Assembly (NCBI RefSeq): GCF_003148665.1
Contig: NZ_QGGQ01000013.1
Location: 97,906-161,905, forward strand
Direction of reading: 5' to 3'
From: Maribacter polysiphoniae
Lineage (GTDB): Bacteria; Bacteroidota; Bacteroidia; Flavobacteriales; Flavobacteriaceae
DNA length: 64,000 nt
Part shown: positions 61,785 to 64,000 of the stretch, piece by piece
How the letters are laid out: every line of letters starts with the position of its first letter
How positions within the stretch are numbered: the first letter of the stretch is position 1
Notes under the pieces: generated by a model
What the model saw: the letters and a program-made list of their open reading frames with translations, nothing else
The model's database searches: none
What the model was told of the DNA's origin: nothing
Position numbers and translations under genes: made by a program

Positions 61785-62564
61785 TGTAGTTATTTTTTGC
61801 ACGCCTAATACCGTTATCAAAATCCCAAAAATGGCTAAGGCCCAATAAATCAAGTCGTAATTAAGACCATATACCCAATCGAAAAATGGTTCACCATAAA
61901 TCATATACAGCATAGAACTTAAGTTATACAAAAAATGAATGATTATTAGATAGATGATATTTTTTGTGTTAAAATAAATAATACACGCAATTACACCATA
62001 GATAAAAGTAGGAATTAAATTGTTGGGAGTTTCGAAGTGTATTGCTGAAAAGCAGATACTAGAAATTACAACCGCTATCCACAATTTATTTTTTTCAAGA
62101 AGCTTAGAAAATAAAAACTTTCTAAAAAACAGTTCTTCAAAAATAGGTGCGATTATAAGACTGGATATTCTGAAATATAAAAAATTTGCACTAAATCCGA
62201 TAAATTTAGTGGAATGAGGTTTTATTTCTGAATTCTGATAATAGTCTAATATTTTCTCAAAGTCCAATAATGGTTGCTCAGCTAATCCAAGTCCGATAAC
62301 AATTAATAAAAGATATGGAAGAATTGTTAAGTCCAATTGTTTAATACTCGGGCTGACACTAATGTTGGGTATAGGCTTCCAAAAATAATAAAACACTATT
62401 AAGAATGAAATTAAGTTAGATAAAACTGCAACTATATAGATATGCCGTATAAATCCATCTGTGACTAAATCTGTATACTCTAAGAGTACTAATAGTATTA
62501 GTTGAGGAATATAGGATATTACAATAAGTAGAATTGTCAATAAAATGGCTTTGTATATCTTCAA
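61770..62564 (-). CDS. CPBP family intramembrane metalloprotease
   Basis: This 264-residue protein has about seven membrane helices. FEELFFRKFLF is motif 1, FSAIHFETPNN motif 2 and HFLYNLSSM motif 3. Motif 1 has R-K instead of R-G after the Arg. The final residues (ITTANKT) come from the spacer end. It is the single gene of the unit between GTTAGCTGTAGTTATT (61779) and TATAATTATAGCTAAC (62581-62596). Confidence 0.85.
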   Translation of the reverse strand: MKIYKAILLTILLIVISYIPQLILLVLLEYTDLVTDGFIRHIYIVAVLSNLISFLIVFYYFWKPIPNISVSPSIKQLDLTILPYLLLIVIGLGLAEQPLLDFEKILDYYQNSEIKPHSTKFIGFSANFLYFRISSLIIAPIFEELFFRKFLFSKLLEKNKLWIAVVISSICFSAIHFETPNNLIPTFIYGVIACIIYFNTKNIIYLIIIHFLYNLSSMLYMIYGEPFFDWVYGLNYDLIYWALAIFGILITVLGVQKITTANKT

Positions 62565-62590
62565 TGTTTTGGCGGTTGTTTATAATTATA

Positions 62591-62782
62591 GCTAACGTTT
62601 AGTATATGGCAAGTAGGGCAGTAGAAAGCGATAAACTTTCGGGTTTGCTCTGAGCCAAATCGTTGTATTTTGTTTTTATCTTAGTCATTTTAAAAGCCAA
62701 ATCAACGATTTGGCGGTGTTTGTAAATAGCATTAAACTTTCATAAACCACTGAACGCCCTATTTGCTATATACAGTGTTAGC
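62591..62782. repeat. Type-A spacer palindrome
   Basis: GCTAAC and GTTAGC are the outermost six bases. The arms GTATATGGCAAGTAGGGC (62602-62619) and GCCCTATTTGCTATATAC (62756-62773) pair at 16 of 18. An inner 12-bp stem GCCAAATCGTTG/CAACGATTTGGC (62654-62665, 62703-62714) is perfect. Confidence 0.8.
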
Positions 62783-62787
62783 GGTAT

Positions 62788-63306
62788 TTATTTTATGTTA
62801 AGTCGCTGGAATTCAAAGGAACAGTTTTTTCCATTTTCAAATTTAATTTGCATCCCTGAATTCATAATAAAGTCAAGTTTTTTCACATTTATGGTGTATG
62901 CTGGGATGTTATCCATGTTCGTTATTTTGCCCAGATGAAGTTGAAATTCACCTACTTCATTTTTCAAAATTAAATTGAAATAGTGGTTGTTAGGGTCCGT
63001 TTCCAAAAACTTAATTCGTGTTAAGTTGAATTTTGATAAAACTTCATTTATCAAATCTATTTTTTCATCAACGCTGAAGTTATTACAAATTGAAATCTGT
63101 TGAAACACCCATTTTTTATTCTTCCAAATTAAAAACTCGATTAGATTTTTAATGGTTATTCCTTCCTCTTCAATTTCAATGGTTTCTTTATTCAGAAGTG
63201 CAGTAACATAACGGTCAAGCTCGCTCATAGCAAACTGACAACTTGGAGCAGCTCCATATTGCCATGCTTCATTTATTTTATCTGATATTTCCTTAGTTAA
63301 TTTCAT
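62788..63306 (-). CDS. Hypothetical protein, second of a pair
   Basis: From MKLTKEISDK the protein has ~172 residues, mixed alpha/beta, with a run LLNKETIEIEEEGITIKNLIEF and no familiar motif. The ATG lies 14 bp before the stop of the upstream gene, so the two are coupled. It shares the cassette start GTTAGCGG (62777) at its 3' end; the other end of the unit is lost at the IS3 element. Small paired genes like this are often immunity or toxin-antitoxin type, but nothing specific is seen. Confidence 0.65.
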   Translation of the reverse strand: MKLTKEISDKINEAWQYGAAPSCQFAMSELDRYVTALLNKETIEIEEEGITIKNLIEFLIWKNKKWVFQQISICNNFSVDEKIDLINEVLSKFNLTRIKFLETDPNNHYFNLILKNEVGEFQLHLGKITNMDNIPAYTINVKKLDFIMNSGMQIKFENGKNCSFEFQRLNIK

Positions 63307-63664
63307 TTTTAGCACTTCTTTTCCAAAATTCAGCTCCACGGTTTGCTGTCCATTCAATTAACTCTGCTTGGTTATTATAAAATTTGCTTCTTTTAACTTT
63401 TACCAAGCGACATTTAGTAGTATGTCCGCCATCATTCATATCAGCAAGAAAAAACTCTCCAGTTGTTTGAGAATATTTGATGCAAATCCTATCGTTTTTA
63501 AAGCATCCAAATGATAGAATTATCCATTCTAATTTTAAGAATTCATTGATTACAAAATTGTAAGGTTCGTCATATTTCATGTTAGCGATTAACTCACCTT
63601 TCTCTGGGTGTTCTTTATCGAACCTCTGAAATTCAGTTTCTGTATTTAATTCTTTATAATCCAT
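63293..63664 (-). CDS. Hypothetical protein, first of a pair
   Basis: This 123-residue protein has MKYDEPYNFVINEFLKLEWI and IKYSQTTGEFFLADMNDGG near its middle and a basic C-terminus. It looks like a small soluble immunity-type fold, with no identified family. It overlaps the downstream gene by 14 bp. The IS3 transposase gene ends ~30 bp upstream. Confidence 0.6.
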   Translation of the reverse strand: MDYKELNTETEFQRFDKEHPEKGELIANMKYDEPYNFVINEFLKLEWIILSFGCFKNDRICIKYSQTTGEFFLADMNDGGHTTKCRLVKVKRSKFYNNQAELIEWTANRGAEFWKRSAKNEIN

Positions 63665-63693
63665 TTTTGTAAGCTTCCCCTAATTAGAACTGC

Positions 63694-64000
63694 TTAGTTT
63701 TCTAAAACTTCATTAAAGTTATTGTTTTTAATTCTTTTGGGGCTAGCCCCAAAAGAATTAAGTTCCGCGTATTTTACGGGCGGTATTTTACCCAAGGCAT
63801 CGTGGGGCCTATGATGGTTATAATCGTTCATCCAGATCTGTGTCTGTTCCCTTACTTGGTCTAGGTTTTCAAAGATATATTTGTTCAGCACCCCACGTCT
63901 ATAGCTTCCATTGAACCTTTCCACATAAGCATTTTGGGTCGGCTTGCCCGGTTGGATATATTTGAACTCTATCCCGTGCATCTGGCTCCAATCGTTCGTT
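63694..64000 (-). CDS. IS3-family transposase, partial (integrase core C-terminus)
   Basis: The frame is open to the right edge. It shows [32 protein letters not shown], the classic last part of the IS3 DDE domain with Glu in [29 protein letters not shown], the conserved end, follows. The catalytic first two Asp residues lie outside the window. The C-terminal tail is rich in Asn (KNNNFN). Confidence 0.9.
   Translation of the reverse strand, partial: TNDWSQMHGIEFKYIQPGKPTQNAYVERFNGSYRRGVLNKYIFENLDQVREQTQIWMNDYNHHRPHDALGKIPPVKYAELNSFGASPKRIKNNNFNEVLEN
63728..63761. repeat. Perfect 34-bp palindrome in the IS3 transposase tail
   Basis: TTAATTCTTTTGGGG-CTAG-CCCCAAAAGAATTAA is a perfect inverted repeat centred on CTAG. 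It falls in the last codons of the transposase frame, near the right-hand terminal region of the element, and may act as a terminator. Confidence 0.7.

Noticed and set aside
44641..62782. Naming the repeats as confirmed integron attC sites
   Set aside because: Several core bases deviate from RYYYAAC/GTTRRRY (e.g. AGCTAAC), the elements are longer than many attC sites, and no integrase is in the window. Kept as a hypothesis only.
43513..63664. CRISPR array
   Set aside because: Repeats are long palindromes with genes between them, not short repeats with short spacers, and no cas genes are present.

Overview
The window looks like part of the chromosome of a marine-type Bacteroidetes bacterium, most likely Flavobacteriaceae. 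The evidence is low-GC DNA, TAnnTTTG-type -7 promoter boxes, families typical of flavobacteria (DUF6090, DUF5694, DUF6624, LytS/LytR pairs, many CPBP proteins, ArsF/ArsG-like genes), and glycan enzymes (GH43, sulfatase). Most genes lie on the minus strand. No rRNA, tRNA, CRISPR array or recombinase other than transposases was recognised.

0-19.5 kb is ordinary chromosomal content. It holds a metalloid-type operon (ArsR, thioredoxin, OsmC, ArsP-like permease, ArsF-like, ArsG-like), an esterase, a GH43 glycosidase, and a decayed RidA gene with a PepSY remnant beside a YitT/cytidylate-kinase fusion. A Kelch protein, an RluA-type pseudouridine synthase lacking an obvious start codon, an SBF-type transporter and a Dus enzyme follow. 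A GNAT gene sits between two copies of a repeat, followed by a metallophosphoesterase/CPBP pair and a LytS-LytR two-component system. 19.6-43.5 kb carries serine hydrolases, an amidohydrolase next to a YfcC-type transporter, a frameshifted GDSL esterase, a PAS histidine kinase, RluA, DUF1349, sulfatase, DUF3052, an M20 amidohydrolase with a Crp-type regulator, DUF6090, an AraC regulator, an oxidoreductase and a polysaccharide deacetylase.

43.5-63.7 kb is the unusual part. One or two genes at a time, all facing the same way (minus), are separated by long imperfect palindromes of about 100-230 bp. The palindromes belong to a few related subfamilies, with paired outer arms and internal hairpins. 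At least six gene units begin with G-TT-R-type bases and end with the complementary -AAC bases, and the complementary stretch (8-16 bp) is specific to each unit. That is the geometry of integron gene cassettes and attC sites, here without any integrase in view. The cargo is cassette-like: a caspase-fold protease with a zinc-finger-like motif, a colicin-type immunity protein, CPBP proteins, a VOC protein, a LytTR regulator, a monooxygenase and proteins of unknown function. The spacers attract insertion sequences: an intact IS110 element with a long, structured upstream non-coding region (a candidate bridge RNA), two IS110 tail remnants, and IS1182 fragments. The right edge is an IS3-type transposase running off the window.

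Family names come from recognising motifs by eye; nothing was searched against a database. Several intergenic stretches hold only decayed pieces and are labelled so.
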